Source of the DNA: CAIWHR01 sp963709525
Lineage (GTDB): Bacteria; Pseudomonadota; Gammaproteobacteria; Burkholderiales; Casimicrobiaceae
Assembly: GCA_963709525.1 (NCBI GenBank)
Contig: CAVPXB010000010.1
Span: 186,001 to 250,000 of the forward strand
Direction of reading: 5' to 3'
DNA length: 64,000 nt
Made by a program: the position numbers and the translations under genes. Each line of letters opens with the position of its first letter. Position 1 is the first letter of the stretch. This document shows, in pieces, positions 52,254-62,300 of this stretch. Under the pieces are notes generated by a model. The model saw only the letters and a list, made by a program, of their open reading frames with translations. It was not told the origin of the DNA and did not search any database.

Positions 52254-52459
52254 TGTTTTCCTTCGATGGTCGGCCATTCGTTCCCGCGCGTTCCGGTGAT
52301 CCTCGCGGTCAGCATCCGTGATCATGGTTCAGGATCCGCTGGCGTGTGTTGATCCGGCGCAAAGCCCGTCGGATCGCGTCGGCGGTTGGTCCCCGGGGTT
52401 CGGCGGGACGTTGCGCCCGGCAGGGCGCGTTCACTCGGAGGAGGACGCTGACGCCATCA

Positions 52460-52499
52460 CGGGCAGAAAGACGAACGGCCTGCCCGAAGGCAAGCCGTT
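52460..52499 (-). terminator. intrinsic terminator of tRNA-Thr
   Basis: On the minus strand, an 11-bp stem with one mismatch (52499-52489 with 52484-52474) encloses a TTCG tetraloop, and TTCGTCTTTCTG follows. It begins 9 nt after the CCA end of the tRNA. The stable UUCG loop and position make it a good terminator candidate, though the T run is interrupted. Confidence 0.7.
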
Positions 52500-52507
52500 G
52501 ATTATTC

Positions 52508-52583
52508 TGGTGCCCCAAGACGGAGTCGAACCGCCGACCTTCGCATTACGAATGCGCTGCTCTACCAACTGAGCTACTGGGGC
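52508..52583 (-). tRNA. thrW: tRNA-Thr(CGT)
   Basis: The 76-nt gene folds into a standard cloverleaf. The acceptor is GCCCCAG/TTGGGGC, the D stem GCTC/GAGC, the anticodon loop TTCGTAA with anticodon CGT, and the T arm GGTTCGACTCC. CCA is encoded (52510-52508). It reads ACG codons. The anticodon arm closely resembles E. coli thrW. Its 5' half is also the 3' end of the marC reading frame, so the two overlap by 38 bp on the same strand. Confidence 0.97.
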
Positions 52584-53346
52584 ACAACAGCCGGTCATTG
52601 TAACAGCCCCGCAGCGGTGGCTCAAAACCTGCGAGCAGGTACCTGTCCGCCGGCGTCGCCTGGCTGGCCGCCTGACGCGGGGACAGCGCGGGCATCGTTG
52701 CCAGCAGTGCGCTGGCACCGTTCCAGAAGATCTGCACGCCAATGCACAGCAGGATGAAAGCCGAGAGCCGCAGCACGACGCTGGTGCCGGTGTCTCCGAG
52801 GCCTCGCATGATGCGCTCCGAGTAACGAAAACACAGGAATATCGTCGCGGCGGTCAGCGTGACGCCAGCCAGGTTGCCGAAGCCGTTGACCAGCAGAGAT
52901 CGCATGCTGTGCGGATGGTTGGCGCCGATCGTGATGGCAACGGATATCGATCCCGGGCCCACGGTCAGCGGCAGCGTGAGCGGATAGAAGGCGCGGCTGG
53001 CCATCTCGCGTGCCGAGGGAGGCGGCGACGGCGCGGTCGCCGCATCCTCGTGCTGGCGCAGGAGATCCCATCCCGCAGCGCAGACGACGATGCCGCCCGC
53101 GACCTGGACGATGGGGACCGAGAGTCCAAAGAACTCGAGCACGTAGCTGCCGATGAACAGCGACCCGAACAGCAACATGAAAGCATTGATGGCGATCCGT
53201 TTGGCCAGCGAGGCGCGCAATTCGGGCGTGCAGTCGGCGGTCATCGCAAGGAACACTGGCGCCCCTCCCAGCGGGTTGACGATGGGAAGGAGGGCGGCGG
53301 CGACGAACAGCACGGTTTCGACGATCTGGCGGAGATCCTGGCCCAT
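52546..53346 (-). CDS. MarC family integral membrane protein
   Basis: The 266-residue protein has six hydrophobic segments (VETVLFVAAALLPIVNPLGG, LLFGSLFIGSYVLEFFGLSV and others). It carries PLTLPLTVGPGSISVAITIG, the MarC/UPF0056 signature. Function is unknown; the old link to antibiotic resistance is not supported. The family is typically 200-230 residues. Here the frame continues about 45 residues past LRLSAFILLCIGVQIFWNGA, entering tRNA-Thr and stopping at TAA in the anticodon loop. ATG 53346 is used; upstream codons do not resemble the family. Confidence 0.88.
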   Translation of the reverse strand: MGQDLRQIVETVLFVAAALLPIVNPLGGAPVFLAMTADCTPELRASLAKRIAINAFMLLFGSLFIGSYVLEFFGLSVPIVQVAGGIVVCAAGWDLLRQHEDAATAPSPPPSAREMASRAFYPLTLPLTVGPGSISVAITIGANHPHSMRSLLVNGFGNLAGVTLTAATIFLCFRYSERIMRGLGDTGTSVVLRLSAFILLCIGVQIFWNGASALLATMPALSPRQAASQATPADRYLLAGFEPPLRGCYNDRLLCPSSSVGRAAHS

Positions 53347-53524
53347 GAGTGGCAGCAGAGTAGCGGGTTGGCAGGCAGCCAAGTTACCATGGCTCGGCGT
53401 CGCCGACAGGCGGCTGGTCTTGATCGTTGAAAGAAAAGGAAAAACAGCTTGCATTCAGGTCGGAATAGTGGAAAGCTTTCCCACTGTCAGCCCGGGCTCG
53501 CGCGGGGTGACAATGGCGCCCTCC

Positions 53525-54439
53525 ATGACCGAACCACGCTCGTTTAGCAGCAACACCCCGCGACCCGCCGATCTCCCGGGAGAACCCCGGCCTTCGGTGC
53601 TCCTGGCGCTGCGGCGCGTGTTGCGGCCGGTCGTGCGGCTGCTGCTGCACCAGGGGATCACTTACCCCGCGCTGCTCGAAACCCTGAAGTCGATCTATGT
53701 CGAAACCGCGACCAGGGAATTTGCCCTCGGATTGCAGCCCCCCACCGACAGCCGGCTGACGATTCTCACCGGGGTCCATCGCAAGGATATCCGACGCCTG
53801 ACGCGCGACGCGGCGCCGGATCCGCCGCGGCCGCCGTCGCTGACGCTCGGTACGCAGATCGTCGGCCGTTGGCTGGGGGACCCCGCGTATCACGATGCCG
53901 AAGGGCGGCCACGGGTGTTGCCGCGCAACCCGGCCAAGGGCGGTCGGCAATCCTTCGCTGCGCTGGTCGAATCGGTGAGCAAGAACGTTCGGCCACGGTC
54001 GGTGCTCGACGAGCTCCGGCGCCTGGGTGTGGTCGAGGTCGATGCCGACGACCGGGTCCACCTGGTGACCCGCGGCTTCGTGCCCGGCAAGGAGATCGAT
54101 GCCAAGGCACAGTATTTCGGCGAAGCGCTCTACGACCACCTGGCGGCGGGCGTCCACAACCTCACCGGTGGGCAGCCGCCATGGCTGGAGCGCAGCGTCT
54201 ATTACGACGAGTTGTCGCCGGCGTCGGTGGCGCGGCTCGCCGCGCGCGCCGAACAACTGTCGATGCAGATGCTGCAGGAAGTCAACCGCGACGGCATGGC
54301 CGCCGAAGCAGAGGATCCGCCCGCCCCGGGTGAGCGCACGCGCATGCGTCTCGGCGTCTTTTTCTACGCGGAGCCGGTTCCCGAGGAGCCCGGTACGCAC
54401 GCCCCGCCCGATGCGGTCAAGCGAGGAGCGCCAACATGA
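53525..54439 (+). CDS. DUF6502 family protein
   Basis: The 304-residue protein starts with a Pro-rich segment. It then has VLLALRRVLRPVVRLLLHQG and ILTGVHRKDIRRLTRD, the N-terminal motif of DUF6502, a family of unknown function. The HRKDIRRL segment resembles a helix-turn-helix recognition helix, so DNA binding is possible but unproven. Its stop overlaps the ATG of the DUF5666 lipoprotein gene in an ATGA arrangement. The pair may work together. Confidence 0.8.
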   Translation: MTEPRSFSSNTPRPADLPGEPRPSVLLALRRVLRPVVRLLLHQGITYPALLETLKSIYVETATREFALGLQPPTDSRLTILTGVHRKDIRRLTRDAAPDPPRPPSLTLGTQIVGRWLGDPAYHDAEGRPRVLPRNPAKGGRQSFAALVESVSKNVRPRSVLDELRRLGVVEVDADDRVHLVTRGFVPGKEIDAKAQYFGEALYDHLAAGVHNLTGGQPPWLERSVYYDELSPASVARLAARAEQLSMQMLQEVNRDGMAAEAEDPPAPGERTRMRLGVFFYAEPVPEEPGTHAPPDAVKRGAPT

Positions 54440-56511
54440 AATCCCAACCTCTGGCGGGCTGCGTACGCAGCGCGATGAATTCGTTTCTGCTTTGTCTCGT
54501 CGCGCTGGTGCTGGCCGCCTGCGGCGGTGGAGGCGGGACGCAGCTGGTGAGTGGCGGCATTGTCGGAACCGGCGACTCCGCCCTCGTGTCTTCGGGTGCC
54601 ATCACCGCCGTGGGGGCATCACGGATCACCGTCAACGCCATTCAGTTCGCGACCGCCAACGCAGTTGTGACGCTGAATGGGCACCCCGACACCGCCGGCG
54701 CACTCAAGCTCGGCATGGTGGTGACCGTGCAGGGGCTCGCCAACGCCGACGGAACGGCGACGGCGGCGCGAATCAGCTACCAGGCCGATGTGCAGGGCGT
54801 GGTCAGCGGCGTCGACAACGTGGCGCGCAGTTTTGTGGTCCTCGGGCAGAACGTGCGGACCAACTCGCTCACCGTGTTTGACGGTGGCAGTTTCGCGACG
54901 CTCGTCAATCAATACGTCGAGGTCAGCGGGTTCCGTTCGACGCCCGGGGAGCTACTGGCCGCACGGGTCGAGGTGCGTGCGCAGGTGGCGAGCGGTGCGC
55001 CCCTGGAGGTGACCGGCGTCATTGCCGCGCTCGATCCCGCGGCGCGGACCTTCGCCATTGGCATGCAAATCGTCGACTACTCGCAGGTGGCTTCCGCCTT
55101 CCTGCCTTCCGGCCTGGCCAACGGCGTCACAATGCGCGCGATCGGTGCGGTCACGAATTCCGAAGGGCGATTGGTGGCGACCGACGTCGCCGTGGTCGTC
55201 GTTACGCTCCCTGCTGCCGAATCGACCAAGGTCGAACTGGAAGGGCTCGTCGCCAACCATGCGGGGCTGGCGAGCTTCACCGTCAACGGCCAGGCCATCG
55301 ATGCACGGAACGCGGTGTTCTCCGGAGGAACGGCAGCGGATCTCGTCAACGGCGCCAAGGTCGGAGTGGGGGGGCGCATCGTCGGCGGCGTCGTCGTCGC
55401 GACCAGGATCGAGTTCGAGGCCGGCGTCACCGCGACCTTCGACGGTACGGTGCAGATGATCGATGCCGTCGCGGGGACGTTGGCCGTCGCGGGACAGACA
55501 TTTGTCGTGAACGCGACCACCCAGTTCGAGGACAAGAGCGCGGCTGCGCTGAGCTCGTTCGCACTGGCGTCCTTGCATGTCGGCGATCGCGTCAACGTCA
55601 AGGCGGCCAGGACCGCGTCGTCGTACCTGGCCTTGCGCATCGAGCGCCTGGATCTTGCCGCGCCGCCCGAAGCGGCGCCCACCGCAAGGACCGAGGGTAC
55701 GATCGCCAATTTTGTGTCGATCGCCAGTTTCGACGTGGGCGCGCGGCGCGTGAATGCAAGTTCGGCGCGCATCGTCAACGGCAACGCGGCAGATCTCGCC
55801 AATGGCCGCCGCGTCGAGGTGGAGGGCGTGCTGTCGGGCAACACGCTGCTGGCAAGTCGCGTTAGCTTCGCGATTGAAACCGTGCTGCCGCCGGCCACGG
55901 TTTCGGTCGAGGGCACGATCGCCGACTTCGTGTCGCGCGCGAGCTTCAGCGTCGCGGGGCAGCGAGTCGACGCGTCGGGGGCGAGCTTTGAAAATGGCAG
56001 TCCGGCCGATCTTGCCAACGGCCGTGTGGTCGAGGTCAAAGGCCTCGCCAGCGGGGCAACGGTCGTTGCGAGCAAGGTGAGCTTCAGGGCCGCGCCTGCC
56101 GAGGCGACTCTGGAAATCGAGGGCAGGATCACCGACTACGTGAGCAACGCCAGTTTCAGGGTGGGTGGTCAGTCCGTCGATGCGTCGCGAGCGCAGTTCA
56201 AGAACGGCAGCATTTCCGACCTTGCCAACGGGCGCAAGGTTCACGTCAAGGGCGCGCTGGCAGGCGCGGTGCTGAAGGCCACGACGGTCGAGTTCGAGGA
56301 CGCGACCACGCTGGAAGGGGCCAGCGCCAAAGGCAAGGTCACCGATTTCGTCTCGATCGCGAAATTCAAGGTCGCAGGCCGCAGCATCGATGCCTCCGCT
56401 GCCAGGTTCGAAGGCGGGACGGCGGCTGACTTGCGCAACGGCAAGGAAGTGGAAGTCGAAGGGGTCCTTGTCGCGGCCGTCTTGAAGGCCGCCAAAGTAG
56501 CGTTCGACTAG
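54436..56511 (+). CDS. large repetitive lipoprotein with DUF5666 domains
   Basis: The 691-residue protein has a lipobox (LVALVLAAC, Cys29) followed by a glycine stretch, so it is probably an outer- or inner-membrane lipoprotein facing the periplasm. The body is beta-rich. At least five repeats of about 60-70 residues follow the pattern G-x-I-x-(D/N)-(F/Y)-V-S-x-A-S-F-x-V-x-G ... DLANGRxVEVxG. These match DUF5666. Function is unknown; repeated beta units suggest surface binding or scaffolding. It is translationally coupled to the DUF6502 gene. Confidence 0.85.
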   Translation: MKSQPLAGCVRSAMNSFLLCLVALVLAACGGGGGTQLVSGGIVGTGDSALVSSGAITAVGASRITVNAIQFATANAVVTLNGHPDTAGALKLGMVVTVQGLANADGTATAARISYQADVQGVVSGVDNVARSFVVLGQNVRTNSLTVFDGGSFATLVNQYVEVSGFRSTPGELLAARVEVRAQVASGAPLEVTGVIAALDPAARTFAIGMQIVDYSQVASAFLPSGLANGVTMRAIGAVTNSEGRLVATDVAVVVVTLPAAESTKVELEGLVANHAGLASFTVNGQAIDARNAVFSGGTAADLVNGAKVGVGGRIVGGVVVATRIEFEAGVTATFDGTVQMIDAVAGTLAVAGQTFVVNATTQFEDKSAAALSSFALASLHVGDRVNVKAARTASSYLALRIERLDLAAPPEAAPTARTEGTIANFVSIASFDVGARRVNASSARIVNGNAADLANGRRVEVEGVLSGNTLLASRVSFAIETVLPPATVSVEGTIADFVSRASFSVAGQRVDASGASFENGSPADLANGRVVEVKGLASGATVVASKVSFRAAPAEATLEIEGRITDYVSNASFRVGGQSVDASRAQFKNGSISDLANGRKVHVKGALAGAVLKATTVEFEDATTLEGASAKGKVTDFVSIAKFKVAGRSIDASAARFEGGTAADLRNGKEVEVEGVLVAAVLKAAKVAFD

Positions 56512-56781
56512 GTCCTGCTCGCAGCGTGTCTTGCCGGGGTGGTGTGGAACGGGGCCTTGCTCGCGCGGCGTTGCGTGAAAGTGACACGCTGTGCCGGTGC
56601 GGCGGCGGTGTTCGAGCACGTGTGCGCCGTGTCGCCGGGCGATTCATCGCTGCCCTCCGGGTAGGCGGCTGCCACGGCGGCCGCAGCGACAGGATTGTGC
56701 AAGCGGTCAGCGAGGACCCGCCGGGCGGGTGGGTTAAACTGGGCGTCGCATCCCGCGCATCCGTCACGAGTCCTGCCTGCC

Positions 56782-57522
56782 TTGTCCTCGACCCGTTCCC
56801 TGCATGGCTTTCACGCGGTCACCGCGCGACTGCGCCACCATCCCGAGTCCGTCCGGGATGTGTACTTTGCCGCCTCGCGCGACGATGGGCGCGCGCGCGA
56901 TCTCCTGGCGCGCGTCGAGGCGGCGCGGGTGCCCATCCATGCCGCCGATGACGCGCGGTTGACACAGCTTGCCGGCACGCCCCGCCATCAGGGCGTGGTC
57001 GCGATTGTGGACACGGCGCTGCCGCACGTCACGCTCGACGATGTGCTCGATGGCCTGACCGAGCCCGCGCTGTTGCTTGTCCTCGACGGCGTGACCGATC
57101 CGCACAACCTGGGCGCCTGCCTGCGCAATGCGGATGCCTTCGGCGCCCGCGCGGTGATCGTGCCCAAGGATCGCGCTGTCGGTGTCAATGCGACGGCGGC
57201 CAAGGCGGCGAGCGGCGCTGCCGACACGGTGCCGGTGGTCACGGTGACCAACCTTGCGCGTGCACTGGGCGACATCAAGGATCGCGGCATCTGGGTGCTG
57301 GGCGCCGACACGGGAGGCGAGAGCCTGTACGAGGCCGATGTGACCGGACCGGTAGCCTGGGTGCTGGGCGCTGAAGGGGCCGGTCTGCGGCGGCTGACGC
57401 GCGAGCGTTGCGACCGCATCGTGGGCATTCCGCTGTCGGGATCCGTCGAAAGTCTCAACGTGGCGGTCGCGAGTGGCGTCTGCCTGTACGCGACGCGCGC
57501 CGCGCGTCTCCATCGAAGCTGA
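56782..57522 (+). CDS. rlmB: 23S rRNA 2'-O-ribose methyltransferase, RlmB/TrmH family (SpoU)
   Basis: The 246-residue protein has an N-terminal substrate-binding domain (SLHGFHAVTARLRHHPESV). The SPOUT motifs are DGVTDPHNLGACLRNADAFG, VLGAEGAGL and IPLSGSVESLNVAVASGVCLY, which form the knot that binds S-adenosylmethionine. RlmB methylates G2251 in the 23S peptidyl-transferase loop. I chose TTG 56782 because it gives the family N-terminus; GTG 56695 would add 29 residues without similarity. Confidence 0.88.
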   Translation: MSSTRSLHGFHAVTARLRHHPESVRDVYFAASRDDGRARDLLARVEAARVPIHAADDARLTQLAGTPRHQGVVAIVDTALPHVTLDDVLDGLTEPALLLVLDGVTDPHNLGACLRNADAFGARAVIVPKDRAVGVNATAAKAASGAADTVPVVTVTNLARALGDIKDRGIWVLGADTGGESLYEADVTGPVAWVLGAEGAGLRRLTRERCDRIVGIPLSGSVESLNVAVASGVCLYATRAARLHRS

Positions 57523-57601
57523 AGCGCGTCCCGATGCCGGCCCGTGTTCTGTTGTCGCTTCCCGCCGGCGCGTCGCGGACCCCTCAGGGCTTTCCCTTCC
57601 C

Positions 57602-58826
57602 ATGCCACATTTCATGACTCCCGTTGCCCATATCAGCCGCTGGCTGGACGAATATACGGCGCTGCGCCGCGATCTGCATCGCCACCCGGAACTCGGCTTC
57701 GAGGAGCACCGCACGGCGAAGGTCGTCTGCGAACGCCTCGACGCGCTCGGCATCGAGCACCACCCGGGGATCGGCCGCACCGGGGTCGTCGCGGTCGTGC
57801 AAGGCCGCGAAACCGGAAGCGGCCGCACGGTCGGGCTGCGCGCCGACATGGACGCGCTGCCGATGCAGGAGGAAAACGAGATCGCGCACCGGTCCCGCTA
57901 CGACGGTCGCATGCACGGCTGCGGGCACGACGGGCATACGACGATGCTGCTCGCCGCCGCCCGGTACCTGCACGAGACCCGTAAGTTCGACGGCACCGCG
58001 TACCTCATCTTCCAGCCTGGCGAGGAAGGCCACGCCGGCGCCAAGGCGATGATCGACGACGGTCTGTTCGAGCGCTTTCCCGCGGATGCGGTCTACGCGC
58101 TGCACAACTGGCCGGCATTGGCGCCGGGGCAGATCGGGATCACGCCCGGCCCCGCGATGGCGGCTGCCGACCGGATCGAGATCACGATCGATGGCCGGGG
58201 CGGACACGGCGCGCATCCGCATGCGGCAATCGATCCGGTGCTGGTCGCAGGGCACCTGATCACGGCGGCCCAGTCGATCGTGAGCCGCAACGTGAGTCCC
58301 ATCGACACCGCGGTCATCAGCATCTGCGCCATGCAGGCCGGCAACCCCGGCGCGATGAGCGTAATCCCCTCGCACGCAAAACTCGTCGGCACCGTACGCA
58401 CGTTCCGCGCGTCCACGCAGGATTTGATCGAGCGGCGACTGAACGAGCTGGTGGCGTCGATCGCGACCGCTTTCGGGGCGAGGGCGACGCTCAAGTACGA
58501 GCGCGTCTATCCGGCGACGATCAATCACGAGGCGCAAACGCGTTTCGCCACCACCGTCGCCGAGGCGCCTCGTCGGGGAGGACAATGTCGTTCGCAATCT
58601 CGAGCCTTCGATGGGGTCCGAGGACTTCTCGTTCATGCTGCAGGCGAAGCCCGGCGCGTTCGCGCGCCTGGGGCAGGGCGGGTCTGACACGGGCTGTTTC
58701 CTGCACAACAGCCACTACGATTTCAACGACGCCGTGATTCCCCTGGGTGCGGGCTATCTCGCCGCGCTGGCCGAACGCGCGATGCCGCTGACCCCTGACG
58801 AGACAAAGGAGCCCGATGATGAATAG
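57602..58826 (+). CDS. M20 family amidohydrolase (hippurate/N-acyl amino acid hydrolase type), one frameshift
   Basis: About 408 residues of an M20D metallopeptidase are present. Metal ligands are in LRADMDALPMQEE, MHGCGHDGHTTMLL and the Glu of QPGEEGHAGAKAM. The lid domain begins near GRGGHGAHPHAAIDP. The C-terminal MGSEDFSFMLQ is in another frame: one surplus C at about 58568 breaks the gene, and removing it gives VAEALVGEDNVVRNLEPSMG. Such enzymes release amino acids or aromatic acids from N-acyl conjugates. The last codons overlap the start of the next gene by 11 bp. Confidence 0.87.
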
Positions 58827-59229
58827 GCGTCGCAACATGCGCAGTCGACTCTCCTTCGCGTTTTCCGTTTCGCTCTTGCTCACTGCCTGCCAGACCTGGG
58901 GGCCGACCTGGAGCGAGATCTCCGGCGAGCGCGTTTCCCATGCCACGGCCAATCGCCGCCCAGCCATCATCGAGCGCATCGACGATCAGGGCGCTTTTGC
59001 GGGCCATCCGATTCGCGTCGAGCCCGGCAAGCGGCGCATCGTCGTGCAGGGTCCCGACTTCAGGCGACCCGGCGGCGGCACATTGCAGGAGTTCGATCTC
59101 GCGGTCGAGCCGTGCAAGCGCTACTTCATCAACGCCCAGTTCGACAATCCGATCGAACCGTCCTGGAAGCCGGTCATCGATCATGTCGAGCCCATCGCGG
59201 GGTGTCTCGTTCCCGCCCCGGCGAAGTGA
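58816..59229 (+). CDS. small lipoprotein of unknown function
   Basis: The 137-residue protein has a basic start, a hydrophobic stretch and a lipobox (FSVSLLLTACQ, Cys near residue 25). The mature part holds GHPIRVEPGKRRIVVQGPDF and ends with two cysteines (EPCKRYFINAQF, EPIAGCLVP) that could form a disulfide. The family is conserved in proteobacteria without known function. ATG 58816 overlaps the amidohydrolase stop. Confidence 0.75.
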   Translation: MMNRRRNMRSRLSFAFSVSLLLTACQTWGPTWSEISGERVSHATANRRPAIIERIDDQGAFAGHPIRVEPGKRRIVVQGPDFRRPGGGTLQEFDLAVEPCKRYFINAQFDNPIEPSWKPVIDHVEPIAGCLVPAPAK

Positions 59230-59308
59230 TCGGCAGCAGCGCGGTGACGCGTGCGCAAGCGGACCTGACCGCCGCCTGAGTTCGAGAGTCTGCGCATCGC
59301 GGATCGGC

Positions 59309-59314
59309 TATAAT
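59309..59314 (+). promoter_or_regulatory. candidate -10 box before smc
   Basis: TATAAT, a perfect -10 hexamer in the context GGCTATAATCGCG, lies 86 bp before the smc GTG. No convincing -35 box is seen. An identical CTATAATCG context occurs before zipA at 62975-62983, which suggests both are real. Confidence 0.5.
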
Positions 59315-59399
59315 CGCGCGTTCGTCGCTGGCGCTCGCCGCCGGGCAGAACCCGGCCCCCGGCCGCCGATCCTCCTGCAACCCATCGTTTCGAACGCCT

Positions 59400-62300
59400 G
59401 TGCGCCTTACCCAGATAAAACTTGCGGGGTTCAAGTCGTTTGTCGATCCCACCACCATCGGCACTCCCGGCCAATTGGTCGGAATCGTCGGACCCGAACG
59501 GTTGCGGCAAGTCCAACGTCATCGACGCCGTGCGTTGGGTCCTTGGCGAGTCGAAAGCCTCGGCGCTGCGCGGCGAGTCGATGCAGGACGTCATTTTCAA
59601 CGGTGCGGGCGAGCGCAAGCCCGTGGGTCGCGCGTCGGTCGAGTTGAACTTCGACAACAGTGCCGGCCGCATCGGCGGTCAATGGGGTCAGTACGTCGAG
59701 ATCTCGATCAAGCGCGTCCTCACGCGCGACGGCGACTCGTCCTACTACATCAACAACATTCCGGTACGACGGCGCGACATCCACGATCTGTTCCTGGGGA
59801 CCGGGCTCGGTCCCCGGGCCTACGCCATCATCGAGCAGGGAATGATCTCCCGCGTCATCGAGGCCAAGCCCGAGGAATTGCGTGTCTTCCTCGAGGAGGC
59901 GGCGGGCGTCTCCAAGTACAAGGAGCGGCGCAAGGAAACCGAGGGGCGCATCGCCGATACCCGCGAGAACCTCTCGCGGGTCGAGGACATCCGGATCGAG
60001 CTCGCCAACCAGCTGGAAAAACTCGAAGCGCAGGCCAGGGTCGCAACCGAATACCGCGCGCTCGAAGAGGGCTTGAAGCAGGCGCAGCAGATGCTCTGGT
60101 TCTCGCGCCAGCAGGACGCGTCCAATGCGCGCGAGCGGCACGCCGCCTCGGTGGCCGCGCTCACCGTCGCGCTGGAGGCGCTGCAGGCGGAGGTGCGCGC
60201 CGTCGAGGCCAGGCAGGAGGCGTTGCGCGCCGATCACTACGCCGCGGGCGATGCGTTGCACGAGAAGCAGGGCCGCTTCTACGAGACGAACGCCGAAGTG
60301 ACGCGACTCGAGCAACAGCTCGCGTTCGCGCGCGAGAACCAAAGCCGGATGTCGGCGCAGGTTGCGCAGCTGACCGCGCAGCTCGGGGCCATCGCCGGTG
60401 CAGGTCACCTCGCTCGCCGACGAGCGTGCGGACGTGGACGCCTCGATCGAGGCGGCGGTGACGGCCAAGGAGGCGGCGCAGGCGGAAGAGCGCGCTGCCG
60501 CAGACGCGTTGCCTGCATACGAGGAAGCGGTGCGCGAGTCCGCCGCCGCCGGCGCGGCGCTGCAACGGGAGATCGCGCTCGCCGAGCAGGCCATCCGCGT
60601 CATCGAGACCAAACGCGAGAACGCGAATCGCCTGCTGCGCCAGTTGGCGCAGCGCCGCGAGCGACTCGACGCCGAGATGGCCGGCATTGCGGTTCCGGTC
60701 ACCGATCCGGTGCAGGAGGTCGAGGAACAGCTTGCGCAGGAGACCGCGGACCTCGAATCCAAGCAACAGGCGCTGGACGCGCTGCGGGCCACGGTGCAGC
60801 AGCTGCAGGAGCGGCAGCGGGAGGCCGGCGAGCGCGCGCAGCAGGTGGCGGGGCGCCGCCTTGCCGATCTCGAGGCGCGCAGCGCGGCGTTGGCGGCCCT
60901 GCAGGCGAAGATCGGCCAGAGCGAGGATACGGGCGCATGGCTGCAGCAGAAGGGGCTCGCAAAGCGCGCACCGGTTATGGCAGTCGCTCGACATCGAGCC
61001 CGGCTGGGACGACGCGCTCGAAGCGGTGATGCGCGAGCGGCTCAACGCCATCGAACTCGACCAACTCGATGTCGGTCATTGACTGGGCCGCCGAGCGTCA
61101 CGGCGAGCGCAACGGCCCGCCCGGGCGCATTGCGGCCTATGTCGGTTCGGCGGCGCGCCACGGGCCGGATGCGGCATCGGCGACGCGCTGTTGGCCAAGG
61201 TACGGATGAAACGGCCGGAAGTGGGCCGCCTGCTCGCCGATCACCTGCACGGGATTCGTTGCCGCGGCGACCTCGCGGGCTGCGTTGGCGGAGCGGCAGG
61301 CGCTGGCCTTGGGCGAAATGTTCGTCACGCCAGCCGGGCATCTGGTCACCGCTCAGGGTATTTCATTTTTCGCCCCCGACAGCGAACTGCATGGCGTGAT
61401 TGCCCGCCAGCGGGAGATCGAGGAACTGGCAGCCTTGATCGGCGTAGCGGGCGCGCAGGCGGCGCAGGCGCGTTCGGCGCTGGCGGCGCTGGAAGCCGAA
61501 CTCGACGCCGCGCAGAAGTCCTGGCACTCGCGAAAACATGGCGTTCTCTTCGCAGCAGCGCCGTTGCCATGATCTCGAGCTCGAACTGCTCCAGTTGCGC
61601 CAGGCCGCCGAAGCGGCGGCGAAGCGGCGCGCGCAGGTCGCACAGGAAATCTCGGAGCTGCTGGTGCTGGAAGCAGCCGAGCAGGGGGCGCTGACCGACC
61701 TCGCCGCTGAACTCGCGGATTCGCAGTCGCGCCTGCACGATCAATTCGCCCGGCGCGATGCGTCGCGCCACGCGCGCAACGAGGCCGATGTCGCGCTGGC
61801 GAAGAGTCGCGAGCGATTGCGCGTGGCGGAGAGGGGGGCGCAGGAAGCGACGTACGCCGAACGCAGTTGCCGCGACCGGCGCGCTGAGCTCGAACGGCGC
61901 CACGAGGGGTTGTCTGCCCAGGCCGCGCAACAGCAGGGCCTGTTGGCGCAGTTGTCCACCGAGCGGGAGGCGATCGACTGGACGCCGGTCGAGGAAGCGC
62001 TGCAACGCGAACTGGCGACGCGCGGCGAATCCGAAGCCGCGTTGTCGGCAGCGCGGGACCGCCTCGAAGGGCTTGGCGCCGAATTGCGGTCCGCCGACGA
62101 ATCCCGCCTGGTGGCGGAACAGAAGCTCGACCCCGCGCGCAGCAGGATCGAGGACATGCGGCTGAAGGAGCAGGCCTCGGCGTTGCAGGAACAGCAGTTC
62201 TCCGATCAGCTCGCCGAAGCGCACGCGGATCTTCCCGGATTGCCCGAGCAGCTGAAGGCGTTCGGCAGCAAGTCGCAACTGCCCGGCGAGATCGAACGGC

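Noticed and set aside
52318..52572. 84-codon + strand frame across the tRNA region
   Set aside because: It is antisense to tRNA-Thr and its terminator and resembles the usual spurious call over tRNA genes.
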